Shown piece by piece: positions 37,201 to 45,296 of a stretch of DNA of 64,000 bases (position 1 is the stretch's first letter; every line of letters starts with the position of its first letter). The DNA lies in assembly GCA_016935555.1 (NCBI GenBank), contig JAFGQR010000011.1:101115-165114 (forward strand), in the 5' to 3' direction. The stretch is from Verrucomicrobiota bacterium (GTDB taxonomy: Bacteria; Verrucomicrobiota; Verrucomicrobiia; Limisphaerales; JAFGQR01). The notes under the pieces are model-generated. The model ran no database searches. It saw only the letters and a list, made by a program, of their open reading frames with translations, and had not been told where the DNA came from. Made by a program: the position numbers and the translations under genes.

Positions 37201-38389
37201 GTCGGTCACCCGCGAGGGGCGTGAGATCCTGGGCACGACGGTGTCCCCGCCGGCGGCGGGTGCGGGCGGGGACAGCCCGAACCGGTTCACGCTGGCCGTG
37301 TGGGTGAAGCCCGGGGACGGCACGACGCTGGTGCGCGAGGCCAACCGGGGCATCGTGGGCATGCGGGAGAAGCGCAACGACGTTCTCGCGGCGCCGCACG
37401 GGGACGGTTTCGGCGGCGGGGGCCATGCCGGGTGCGGCCTGGCGGCGGGCACCAACGGCGTGTGCGTCTTCGAGCACGGGGCGAACTACTTTGCGCCGAC
37501 CCTGGTTCACGCGGCGACGCTCGGCGATTGGACTCACGTGGCGGTGGTGTATCGCGACGGCCGGCCGAACTTGTATCTCGATGGCACCCTGGCCCGCACC
37601 GGCCTGAAGAGCGAACACATCGTGCACGCCGGAGCCGGCAGCGGCGCGTCCGCGTCCTTTCGGGGGCAACGGGGCGGGCTGGCGCGGTTTGGACGGGCGC
37701 TGAGCGACGGCGAGGTGGCGGCGTTGACGCGGACGATGCCGCGTCCGGACCGCGCGGTCGACGGTCCGGGGATTCATCTGACCGCCGCGGGCGGCCGGTT
37801 CACGGGTCTGATCACGGAACGGGGCGAGTATGAACTGCGGTTCGCGGATGGCCGCCGGCGCACGCTGAGCGTGCCCGACTTGCCGGATCCGCAGCTCGTC
37901 GAAGGCCCCTGGGAAGTCCGGTTCGCTCCCGGCTGGGGCGCGCCGGAACGCGCGACGTTTGAGACGCTGGTGGACTGGTCGCACCACGCCGAGGACAGCA
38001 TCCGGCATTACTCGGGCACGGCGGTTTACCGTCGCGTCCTGGAGGTGCCGGCGTCGCGGTTTGCGGATTCGGGCTTGCGGGTGGTGTTGGATTTGGGCGA
38101 GGTGCGGGACCTGGCGACGGTGCGATGGAACGGGAAGGCACTGGGCACGCTGTGGCATGCGCCATGGCGGCTGGACATCACCCGCGCGGTGAAACCGGGC
38201 GCAAACACATTGGAGGTCGAGGTGATCAACGTGTGGAACAACCGGCTGGCCGGCGACACCGCGCTCCCGCCTGCGCAGCGCCGGACGTTCCTGCTGGTGC
38301 CCACGGTCAAGGCGGCGGCGCCGCTGCTGCCCGCGGGGCTGCTGGGCCCGGTGCGGTTGATCACCGCCACCGCCGCGGCCGAACCCTAG
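34244..38389 (+). CDS. GH106-like (alpha-L-rhamnosidase-type) glycoside hydrolase with inserted LamG-like domain and C-terminal jelly-roll domain
   Basis: KPWCYWYWISDHLSKEGITRDLEAMARVGIGQAFIGNI; GMFNCPGWSQSGGPWIKPTETMR; LamG-like FTLAVWVKPGDG..GDWTHVAVVYRDGRPNLYLDG..GGLARFGRALSDGEVAAL; C-term LDLGEVRDLATVRWNGKALGTLWHAPWRLDITRAVKPGANTLEVEVINVWNNRLAGD. Confidence 0.85.
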   Translation: MRTLRRLRLGQAASTDPRNTPVFRSGPSGRLDSGGGAAPFRLAREQLCSAVLAIGVVIAGDGAAGRGLAADWAVTGSAAAEGAGAGSGASRPTAEIDAAASLEAGFSNPPAATKPWCYWYWISDHLSKEGITRDLEAMARVGIGQAFIGNIFLDDIPAGTVKVLTPEWWALVAHAVREGGRTGVDIGMFNCPGWSQSGGPWIKPTETMRHLTASETRVRGPRRFSGALPAPSEPFQDVVVLAFPAPRHDADALAARRPRVSCAPAAQGVERLADGDAATAMTFPAGAGRGDTPFAVQFDVAEPFTARSLQVVPAGDPFAAQCELQAAGADGAARTVRRFKCDRSNMSVGVGFMPRGPVAVSFPAVTATRFRVVFTGVSGGRNPSALAEIHLSGAARLEAFVEKQLGKMHPTPLPMWDAYVWPTQAEPEDRRLVVPPGDVRDVTSSLAADGTLAWDVPAGEWIVQRIGMTPTGMKNSPASPEGQGLEVDKMNRALAQRHFDAFIGEVLQRVPAADRKALTRVVADSYEMGSQNWTDGFDAPFRQRYGYDPKPWLPVLSGRLVGSADRSERFLWDLRRLVADRVATEYVGGLREACARHGLGLWLENYGHWGFPSEFLKYGSASDRVGGEYWVTGDLGSIECRAASSCVNTYGGRFVSAEAFTGGPAFQNAPAALKARGDWSFCEGINHFVLHVCIHQPRDDQRPGVNAWFGTEFNRHNTWFERSKAWVDYVRRCCWLLQQGHRVADVAYFIGDDAPKMTGVRRPELPRGRDFDYINAEVIQTTLAVRNGWLTLPHGTCYRVLVLPELDTMRPQVARALRRLVRAGATVLGPPPSRSPSMENYPRCDHEVRALAAELWGAADPKAPGERAFGQGRVVWGKPLADVLASLKSPPDFQSAAPLRHTHRHTAGADIYFVANPNPGPVTTTAAFRAGNRAPEFWWPVSGVIERPAVYDMAEGVVRMPLALGPHGSVFVVFRDKAGGASERIVSVTREGREILGTTVSPPAAGAGGDSPNRFTLAVWVKPGDGTTLVREANRGIVGMREKRNDVLAAPHGDGFGGGGHAGCGLAAGTNGVCVFEHGANYFAPTLVHAATLGDWTHVAVVYRDGRPNLYLDGTLARTGLKSEHIVHAGAGSGASASFRGQRGGLARFGRALSDGEVAALTRTMPRPDRAVDGPGIHLTAAGGRFTGLITERGEYELRFADGRRRTLSVPDLPDPQLVEGPWEVRFAPGWGAPERATFETLVDWSHHAEDSIRHYSGTAVYRRVLEVPASRFADSGLRVVLDLGEVRDLATVRWNGKALGTLWHAPWRLDITRAVKPGANTLEVEVINVWNNRLAGDTALPPAQRRTFLLVPTVKAAAPLLPAGLLGPVRLITATAAAEP

Positions 38390-39146
38390 CGAGCCGCGGG
38401 CTCAGACCGCTCAAGGCGCGGGATAGCCATCAGCCGCGGATGCGGATTGTAGCGCCCACGTGTCAACGCGCGGCTCGCTCATGCATCGGGCATTGATTGT
38501 CGGGGGCCACAGGATTAGATTTGACCCAAGTTCGCCGTCCACCAGCCTGATGAGTGTTGCGTAACGGTGACGCGCCACACTTCACGGGGAGCTGTATGAC
38601 ACGCTTCGGTTTGCGGAGCGGAAGAACCAAGGCCGCCTGGATGGCGGGATGCCGTCGCCCAAGACGCACGGTTCCCGCGCCCGACGACCCCCGGAAGAAC
38701 TGCACCCTGGAGGAACTGGACCGGCGCGGGATCGTGTCCGACCAATACCTGAGCGATTTCATGGCGGACGTGATTCGGCACAGCGCGGGCTACGACGTCT
38801 TCACGCGCTTCTCCAACAGCATCGCGAAGCTGGCCTACCATTTCCATCCCTCGGCGGATGTCACGCTGCGCACCGACCGGATCCGGAACCTGGCGAATTG
38901 TTGAACGGCATGGGCACGCTCTTCCTCAAGCATCGCGCGAACGAACTGTTCAACGAGATCTGCCTCCTGAAGGGCCACATTATCCCGCTTTCCAACATCC
39001 GAACGAAAGTGATTGCAGCCGCTGCTGCCGCACCGGGGAGACGCCACCGACGGGCGAATGCCACCCCTGTCAGGAAAAGGCCACCTTCGCCGACAGCCCG
39101 CTCGACTGGTACAACCAACTCCAACTCCAACGCTCCGGCCGCGTTC

Positions 39147-39272
39147 AAACAACGGGTCATCGTGCTGGAAGTCGTCTGGGCGCTGCTCTGGGGCATGGAA
39201 GCTATCGACTGGGCCCTGGGCGGACAGCTGGGTCAGTACGGAGTCCGCCCCCGCGAAGTCGAGGGTTTATGA
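39147..39272 (+). pseudogene. Truncated N-terminal TM segment resembling a rhomboid-family protease
   Basis: KQRVIVLEVVWALLWGMEAIDWALGGQLGQYGVRPREVEGL ends at a stop; resembles rhomboid TM1 plus GxxPR element; no active-site GxSG/H helices downstream. Confidence 0.4.
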
Positions 39273-39354
39273 GGTATTTCGGTTTCCTGATGACGCGAGC
39301 CCTGCTCGACTTCAATCTTGATTTCTTGAGGGGCATCTAAGTCAATGGTTTTCC

Positions 39355-40806
39355 ATGAAAACTCGGATGCATCGTCGTCAGTTTCTTCGTCAATCGACCT
39401 TGGGCGGAACCGGCTTCCTAATCCTCAATGCCGCGCGCTCGGCCTGGACGGCGCAGGCCAATGAAAAGCTGAATGTGGCCCTGGTCGGCGTGGGCGGCCG
39501 GGGGGGCTGGTTTGTGGCCACCCTTCCCAAGTTGGAAAACGTGGTGGCCATTTGCGATGTCAACGATCAGAAAGCAGATGAAGCTTTTCGCCATTGGGAA
39601 AACCTGGCCAGCAATTTCAAGAATTCCCCCCGCTCCTGGGAGCAGCGCGCCGCCCGCGAATACGAACGCCTTTTGCAGGCAAAACCGAAAGTCTTCCGTG
39701 ACTTTCGCAAGATGCTCGACACCATGGAACGAGAGATTGATGCGGTGGTGATCGCCACGCCGGATCATTCGCACGCCGTGGCTTCGGCGGCCGCCATTCG
39801 TGCGGGCAAGGGAGTGTTTTGTGAAAAGCCGCTGACGCGCACAGTGCATGAATCACACGCGTTGCGCGAGTTGGCGCGCCAACACAAAGTCGCCACCGCC
39901 ATGGGCAATCAAGGCACCTATAGCGGGGCGTTTCGTCGCGCATTGGAACTGATTCGGAATGGCACCATCGGCGACATTAAAGAGGTTCACGTGTGGAACA
40001 GCGGGGGCGGCGCCGACAAGAAGGCACCCCCTCAAGGCAAGCCTCCCGTTCCCGACTACCTCGATTGGAACCTGTGGCTGGGCCCGGCGGCCGATCGTCC
40101 CTATCATCCGGAGTGGATGCAGCGCCACTCCTGGCGCGAATTCGGCACGTCCCAACTGGGCAACTGGGGTTCGCACAGTGCCAATCTTGGCTTTATGGCG
40201 CTCAAGGTTCACGAATTATGGTTGCCGCCCAATCCTCAGAAACCGGCCTCCATGCTGCGTCTGCAAGCCAAATGCTCCAACATCAACCGGCTTTCATTTC
40301 CCCGGTGGGAGCAAATCCAGTATGAAGTTCCCGCGCGGGCTGAATATCCCCCCATTACCATCCATTGGTACAACGGCGAGAGTCGTGATCTCAACGCCGT
40401 GTATGAACGCGCCTTCCAAGGCGCCGGCAACCAGGAGAAGGGCTCCTGGCGGTTTGCTGGCACGTTGATCGCCGGAACCAAAGGCAGCATCCACACAACC
40501 GGACACAACATGTGGTTTCGGCTATTGCCGGCAGACCAGTTCCAGGGAATCCAGACCGATCGCCCCGAAGCAGTGGAAGCATCCCGCGATCCGCAACAGG
40601 ATTGGGTTGCGGCCTGTCGCGGCGGAAAAGCGCCCTGGTCCAATTTCGATTATGCGGATGCGTTGAACGAGTTTCTCATGCTCGGCAACGTGGCCACCCA
40701 CTTTGAGGGGCCACTGGAATTTGATCCGCTGGCCATGAAGATTCGGAATAACACCGAAGCCGATGCCTTGTTGCGCGCGGAGTATCGGAACGGCTGGACG
40801 CTGTAA
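39355..40806 (+). CDS. Gfo/Idh/MocA family oxidoreductase with Tat-type signal
   Basis: MHRRQFLRQSTLGG Tat-like leader; LNVALVGVGGRGGW; VVIATPDHSHAVASAAAIRAGKGVFCEKPLTRTVHE. Confidence 0.94.
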   Translation: MKTRMHRRQFLRQSTLGGTGFLILNAARSAWTAQANEKLNVALVGVGGRGGWFVATLPKLENVVAICDVNDQKADEAFRHWENLASNFKNSPRSWEQRAAREYERLLQAKPKVFRDFRKMLDTMEREIDAVVIATPDHSHAVASAAAIRAGKGVFCEKPLTRTVHESHALRELARQHKVATAMGNQGTYSGAFRRALELIRNGTIGDIKEVHVWNSGGGADKKAPPQGKPPVPDYLDWNLWLGPAADRPYHPEWMQRHSWREFGTSQLGNWGSHSANLGFMALKVHELWLPPNPQKPASMLRLQAKCSNINRLSFPRWEQIQYEVPARAEYPPITIHWYNGESRDLNAVYERAFQGAGNQEKGSWRFAGTLIAGTKGSIHTTGHNMWFRLLPADQFQGIQTDRPEAVEASRDPQQDWVAACRGGKAPWSNFDYADALNEFLMLGNVATHFEGPLEFDPLAMKIRNNTEADALLRAEYRNGWTL

Positions 40807-40880
40807 ACAAGAATTCGGAATCGAGAAACCGACGCTTGCTTTCTGAAACGTCGTGGAATCGCGGCAGACGTCAGGTCACC

Positions 40881-41156
40881 TTAACGGCCCGGCCCAGCAT
40901 GCTGTTCCACCAGCCCCGCCCAGCGGGCAAATACCGATGAGCCAATCGCGGCGAGGCTCGACAGGTGCCCGTCCAATTCATGGAGAATGCTGGCACCGTT
41001 CAATTCATTTTCGGTTAGTTCCTGCCGAAAGGTGTGGACCATGCCCTGGAGAATGGACCGGTTCACCTCGAGGTGAAAGAGCAACCCGTAGGCGTTTGTG
41101 CCGTAGCGAAATGCCTGGCACTCGGTCAGATTGGACCACGCCAGTCCGGGGCCACT
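40881..41156 (-). pseudogene. C-terminal fragment of a class I glutamine amidotransferase-like protein
   Basis: SGPGLAWSNLTECQAFRYGTNAYGLLFHLEVNRSILQGMV..LSSLAAIGSSVFARWAGLVEQ resembles the ..QAFR.G..A.G.QFH.E.. C-terminal half; the Cys nucleophile domain is absent. Confidence 0.6.
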
Positions 41157-41770
41157 TGTGAGGACGCCGTGCGGAAGGACGCGAAGTTTGAATCGAAGCG
41201 TACCGATTTGCAGCGCTGGCACCGCATTGAGATTGGTCCCGGCGTCACTCCCGAGCAAGCCATTGCGGCCTTCAAAGCATTGCCCGAGGTCGAGGTTGCC
41301 GAACCCAACTACCAATATCATCTAGCTGTGTTACCGAATTTACCCGAGAACTCCACCGATCCGGACTATTCCCAGCAATGGCATCTGGCGAACACGCGTG
41401 TCCCGGAAGCGTGGCAATATCTGCGCGACCAGGGAATCAACCCGGGCGGCCGGCGCGACGTCGTCGTGGCGGTGATTGACACGGGGGTGGACTACAACCA
41501 CGCGGACCTGCGAGGCAACCTGTGGATCAATAGCAGCGAAATCCCGGGTAACGGCATTGATGAGGATGGCAATGGGTTCATTGATGACATCCACGGATGC
41601 AGTGTGGTCTCCGATCCCCGCAGCCATTCGGGCGATCCGATTGATCAGCACGGGCATGGCACGCACGTGGCTGGCATCATCGCGGCCCAAGCCCACAACC
41701 AGGCCGGCGGTGTCGGGATTGCGTTCAACACCCAGATCATGGCCATTCGCGCGGCGCAAATTGGTGGCCG
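41157..41770 (+). pseudogene. N-terminal fragment of an S8 subtilisin-like protease, truncated before the catalytic Ser
   Basis: GVTPEQAIAAFKALPEVEVAEPNYQYH (propeptide end); VVVAVIDTGVDYNHADLRGNLW (Asp); HGHGTHVAGIIAAQAHNQAGGVGIAFNTQIMAIRAAQ (His), then frame ends without the GTSMAAP region. Confidence 0.75.
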
Positions 41771-41920
41771 ATGGGCATTACGATTTCCAGTTCCGGCTGT
41801 ATGACGCCCCGACCCACGGCTTCGAGACCGTCCCGCCCCGTTTTGATGAGGCGGTGCCGGTGCGCGCCGGACTGTTCCAGGTGGAGCTCGATTCTCAAAC
41901 AACCGGCGTGGACCTGACGG

Positions 41921-42156
41921 AATGCATCGGGCGTGACCGCAACACCCAGGTGATGGTGAATGATACGCTGACCGTCGGCTCCAGCCTGGTGGCGGACGCC
42001 GGCAATAACCTCACCCTCAGTTGCGCGCAGGACGGGCTATCGTCGGCGGGAAACAAGCTTATCGTGACCAGCGCCGAGGAGTTGGGGCTGGAGTCGGGTT
42101 ATGCCTCGATGGTGATGAAAAAGAACGGGGACATCACAATCATGAATAATCCATGA
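41921..42156 (+). pseudogene. Fragment resembling the C-terminal beta-helical tail of a T6SS VgrG/Gp5-like protein
   Basis: ECIGRDRNTQVMVNDTLTVGSSLVADAGNNLTLSCAQDGLSSAG..SGYASMVMKKNGDITI compared with the VgrG pattern (IGRDR..QV..ND.L.VG..L...AG..L.L..G.AS..M.K.G.I.I). Confidence 0.5.
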
Positions 42157-43478
42157 ACACCAAGTTACTCACCCTGGTTCTCGCGCTGCTGGCCTCCGTG
42201 CCGGTCAGGTCGGCCGTCATCGACTGGACCAACACCAGCGGCGGAAACTGGAGCGCCGCTGCCAATTGGAACCCCAACCAGGTGCCGTCCACCAACGATA
42301 CGGCCGTCATCACCAACGACGGGCTTGTCACCTGGCAATCCTACGGGAATCTGGCGATTGGTGGCACGCTCCACAATCGAGCCGGAGCGCTGTTCGATGC
42401 CGAGGTCAGCAATCGCAACATCACCCGGTCGGGCGATACCGCGCTGTTCATCAATGATGGGGAATTCCGCAAGTCCGTCAGCAGTGGGACCATTCGTTGT
42501 GAGGCAACTTTGTTGAACCGTGGCACGGTGGACAACCAGACCGGCACGCTGACGTTTGCCGGCGGCTCAGCGCTCGATTCCGGGTCCGCCTTCATCGGCG
42601 CCGGAGTGACCCGGCTCGAAGAGGCCACGAATGTTCTGAACGGCGGCCTTTACGCAACCAATCTCGTGCTGGTCAACGGCACGTTGACGGGCACGGGCCT
42701 CATCAGCGGCAAGGTTATCTGGGAATCAGGAACGCTTGCCAGCGGGGCGGTGCTTACCGTCGCCACCGACGGCCATCTCCTCCTCAGCAGTAGCGCCAAC
42801 TACACCAGGTTCCTCCAAGGCAACTTGACCAACGCCGGCACGGTGACCTTTGCCTCGCGTTTGGGCGAGTTCAGCGGCTGCGACTACTGCATCCTGCTTG
42901 GGAAAGGCCGGCGGCTGTTGCCTGTTTATGGCGAAACCAGCTTGACCCTCGCCACGGTGGCCGCTTCCGAGCCGGAGGGCGTGTTGTTGCAGGTCACGGT
43001 GGCGGGTGACGCGCTGGTTTCCTGGCCGGCGGAATTCACCGGCTACCAACTCTACTGGAGCACCAACGCGGGCTGTCGGTTCATCTCCGCGTCCAAGGTG
43101 CCGCAATTGGTGGATCCCACGCGCAACACCCGCCTCTACTCGATGAGCGACCTCGAGGAAGGCGCGCGGTATCTGTTGCGCAACTGGCAGGGCCGCCCGC
43201 CCGCATTCATTGTCACCGAGTGGAAATATCTCTCCCTGACCTCGTTCTTCCGGGCGCTGCAAACCGCTCTCCGCCACTACTACTCCCAGCAGACCTGGCC
43301 GGAGAGCGTGACCGTGCCGGACTTTGTGCCGCCCCCATTGGGTTACGAAACCAACCTGCTCAGCCTGAATGATTGCAACACCTACCTCCGACATTTCGCT
43401 GCCGCGCCCCGCGAATGCGCCGCCCACAGGGGGCGATGCATGGGCCCCCTCAGACCGTGTTCAGGCAAGCGGCCATAA
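42153..43478 (+). CDS. Secreted beta-solenoid (autotransporter-like repeat) protein, apparently chimeric/degenerate at its C-terminal half
   Basis: Signal peptide MNTKLLTLVLALLASVPVRS; DWTNTSGGNWSAAANWNPNQVPSTNDTAVIT..., strand-loop repeats; abrupt composition change after ~aa 295. Confidence 0.55.
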   Translation: MNTKLLTLVLALLASVPVRSAVIDWTNTSGGNWSAAANWNPNQVPSTNDTAVITNDGLVTWQSYGNLAIGGTLHNRAGALFDAEVSNRNITRSGDTALFINDGEFRKSVSSGTIRCEATLLNRGTVDNQTGTLTFAGGSALDSGSAFIGAGVTRLEEATNVLNGGLYATNLVLVNGTLTGTGLISGKVIWESGTLASGAVLTVATDGHLLLSSSANYTRFLQGNLTNAGTVTFASRLGEFSGCDYCILLGKGRRLLPVYGETSLTLATVAASEPEGVLLQVTVAGDALVSWPAEFTGYQLYWSTNAGCRFISASKVPQLVDPTRNTRLYSMSDLEEGARYLLRNWQGRPPAFIVTEWKYLSLTSFFRALQTALRHYYSQQTWPESVTVPDFVPPPLGYETNLLSLNDCNTYLRHFAAAPRECAAHRGRCMGPLRPCSGKRP

Positions 43479-44336
43479 CCGCAGGAGCCGGTCGGCGTGC
43501 GTCAGGTAGCGCGCGATGCGGCGGGCGTGTTGGCGTTCGATCTCCTGGCGGAAGCGCTGGAGTGCGGGCGCGGTGCGGGCGTGGGTTTTGGCGAATTCGT
43601 CCAGCGCGCGCTGGAGGACTTCGAGGTCCTGGATGTCGCCCATCATGGTTTGGTAATGGTGCATGGTTTCCAGGCGCCGCGGGGTGATGCCGGGGAGCAA
43701 CGGCTGCAGCAGTTCCACAAGGTATCGGAACCGTTTGAAGGCCACGCGGGTGCGATGGATGGTCAGCGGGCGATCCGGATCGACGCGCCGGCGCAAATTG
43801 AGCACGCGGTTGAAGGCGTGTTGCACGTGGCGTCTCACGATGGCCTCGCCGCGCGTCCGCACCCCGGCGTCGGCCAGGGCCGGGCCGAGGACATCCCGCA
43901 AGGCGGCGACGAGTTCTTTGATGTCACGCCGGCGTGTGCGCCGGATTCTCCGCTTGAGTTCGGCGACGAGGCGTTTTTCGAGCCGTGCCAGGGATTTGGC
44001 AAACGGGCTGATTTCGGGGAATGCGCGGCGGTGGCGATCGACGAAGAGGCGCTGGACCTGGGTATCGCGGAGGCGGGCGGAACTGCGGAACAACTTCTTC
44101 ACGGCGTGGCGCAGGTCCTGCAGTGCCCTGACGGTGACGAGGGCGTCGAGCAGGTTCAGGAGCGCCACAAGCCGGCGGGTTTCGACGCGCAGCTGGTGCA
44201 CGAGGTCTTCCGAGAAATTCCGCCGGCACCGGTCGAAGGCCTTGCGATACCGCCGCCACCGCTCCTTGAGGACGCGCTCAAGATGCGCGGCCACGTCCGG
44301 CGGGCGGCGGGGCGAGGATTTCCGGGAGAGGGTCAT
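43461..44336 (-). CDS. CHAD domain protein
   Basis: LVHQLRVETRRLVALLNLLDAL...KLFRSSARLRDTQVQ...IHRTRVAFKRFRYLVELLQPLLP...MMGDIQDLEVLQRAL: conserved-His alpha-helical domain. Confidence 0.93.
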   Translation of the reverse strand: MTLSRKSSPRRPPDVAAHLERVLKERWRRYRKAFDRCRRNFSEDLVHQLRVETRRLVALLNLLDALVTVRALQDLRHAVKKLFRSSARLRDTQVQRLFVDRHRRAFPEISPFAKSLARLEKRLVAELKRRIRRTRRRDIKELVAALRDVLGPALADAGVRTRGEAIVRRHVQHAFNRVLNLRRRVDPDRPLTIHRTRVAFKRFRYLVELLQPLLPGITPRRLETMHHYQTMMGDIQDLEVLQRALDEFAKTHARTAPALQRFRQEIERQHARRIARYLTHADRLLRLWPLA

Positions 44337-44372
44337 GGAGAGAGCCGAATGCGGGCAGGAGTATTGTGCCCA

Positions 44373-44909
44373 TCAGGAGGCACTCGGGTTGAAGGCGGAG
44401 CCGGAAGGCATGGGTGCGTCCTGCGGCGCGCTCACGGGCTGGTCGCAGGGCCGGTTTGCCTCCGCCAGCGTCGGGGCGGGACGGGGCAGCCGCGGCACGC
44501 GCGGTCTGGGGCGCGTTGGCGCAACTGGCCTTGGCGGTGGAGACGTGGATTTCCCACGGGCCATCCTGGCGCGCTGGTTGGCGCGGCCCGTGTCCTTTCG
44601 GGTGGTAGCGGATACCGCTTTGGCCTGTGCCCGCTTTGGCGGCCTTGCTTTCCGGGGGGCATGGCTGGCGGCTGCGGCTTTGGCCTTTTGCATCGCCTTC
44701 GATGCGGCAGCCAGCGCTTTCCTGGCTGCCTTGGCCGCCTTGCGGGCGCGCTTGTGTGTCTTCCTGGCGGCTTTGAGTTTTGCTTTGGTTTGGCGCGCTT
44801 TCAGTTTGGCTTCGTGCGCTTCTTCCTCGGCGGCCTTCAGTGCCGATAGCGCCCGGCGAAGTTCCGCGTGGCGGGCTCGGGCGGGGGGCTGGATGTTTCT
44901 GGATTTCAT
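44373..44909 (-). CDS. Lys/Ala-rich histone H1-like protein
   Basis: AKLKARQTKAKLKAARKTHKRARKAAKAARKALAAASKAMQKAKAAAASHAPRKARPPKRAQAKAVS; low-complexity basic tail. Start chosen at 44909. Confidence 0.7.
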   Translation of the reverse strand: MKSRNIQPPARARHAELRRALSALKAAEEEAHEAKLKARQTKAKLKAARKTHKRARKAAKAARKALAAASKAMQKAKAAAASHAPRKARPPKRAQAKAVSATTRKDTGRANQRARMARGKSTSPPPRPVAPTRPRPRVPRLPRPAPTLAEANRPCDQPVSAPQDAPMPSGSAFNPSAS

Positions 44910-44943
44910 GGCGACTCCTTTTGGATGGCGGATTGACGGTGCG

Positions 44944-44961
44944 GCATTCAACGTTGAATGC
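44944..44961. promoter_or_regulatory. 18-bp perfect palindrome GCATTCAACGTTGAATGC upstream of the H1-like/CHAD pair
   Basis: GCATTCAAC and its exact reverse complement GTTGAATGC are contiguous; 35 bp upstream of the 44909 start codon. Role as an operator is inference. Confidence 0.45.
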
Positions 44962-45042
44962 GGTGATAGTGCGCAGATACTCACCGCTTCATCAAGCGTG
45001 TTCGATGCGCTTTTTCCGTGGGGCCGCATGGGGCGACGGCGC

Positions 45043-45183
45043 TCAGTCGCGGCGCATCGCCCGGCAGAATTCCGTCGTATTGGCTGAAGGCGGGTTGGTG
45101 AGTTGCAGCACGCACTGGTCGGCGATGCGGGTGGCGACGGTTTCCCAAACCACCAGGTCGGTCGAGCGTTCGACGACGGGCGT
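45043..45183 (-). pseudogene. Orphan C-terminal fragment of a secreted-protein tail module (ERSTDLxxW type)
   Basis: Minus-strand translation ..PVVERSTDLVVWETVATRIADQCVLQLTNPPSANTTEFCRAMRRD* resembles the tail of the S8 protease at 24141 (VIEMSPDLATWSILATNPAS..RRFYRARPWIP). Confidence 0.45.
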
Positions 45184-45296
45184 CATCCCCGGCCGTCATG
45201 CCCAGCAGGATGTTCCGGTCGGCGTGCCGCACGCCGCCGGAGCGGCACATTCTCCGCCTTTGACTCGCCGGTCCGTCTCGAGGTAGGATCGGCGGC

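Noticed and set aside
41034-41804. Functional S8 protease
   Set aside because: Ends before the catalytic Ser region and lacks a signal peptide; treated as a fragment.
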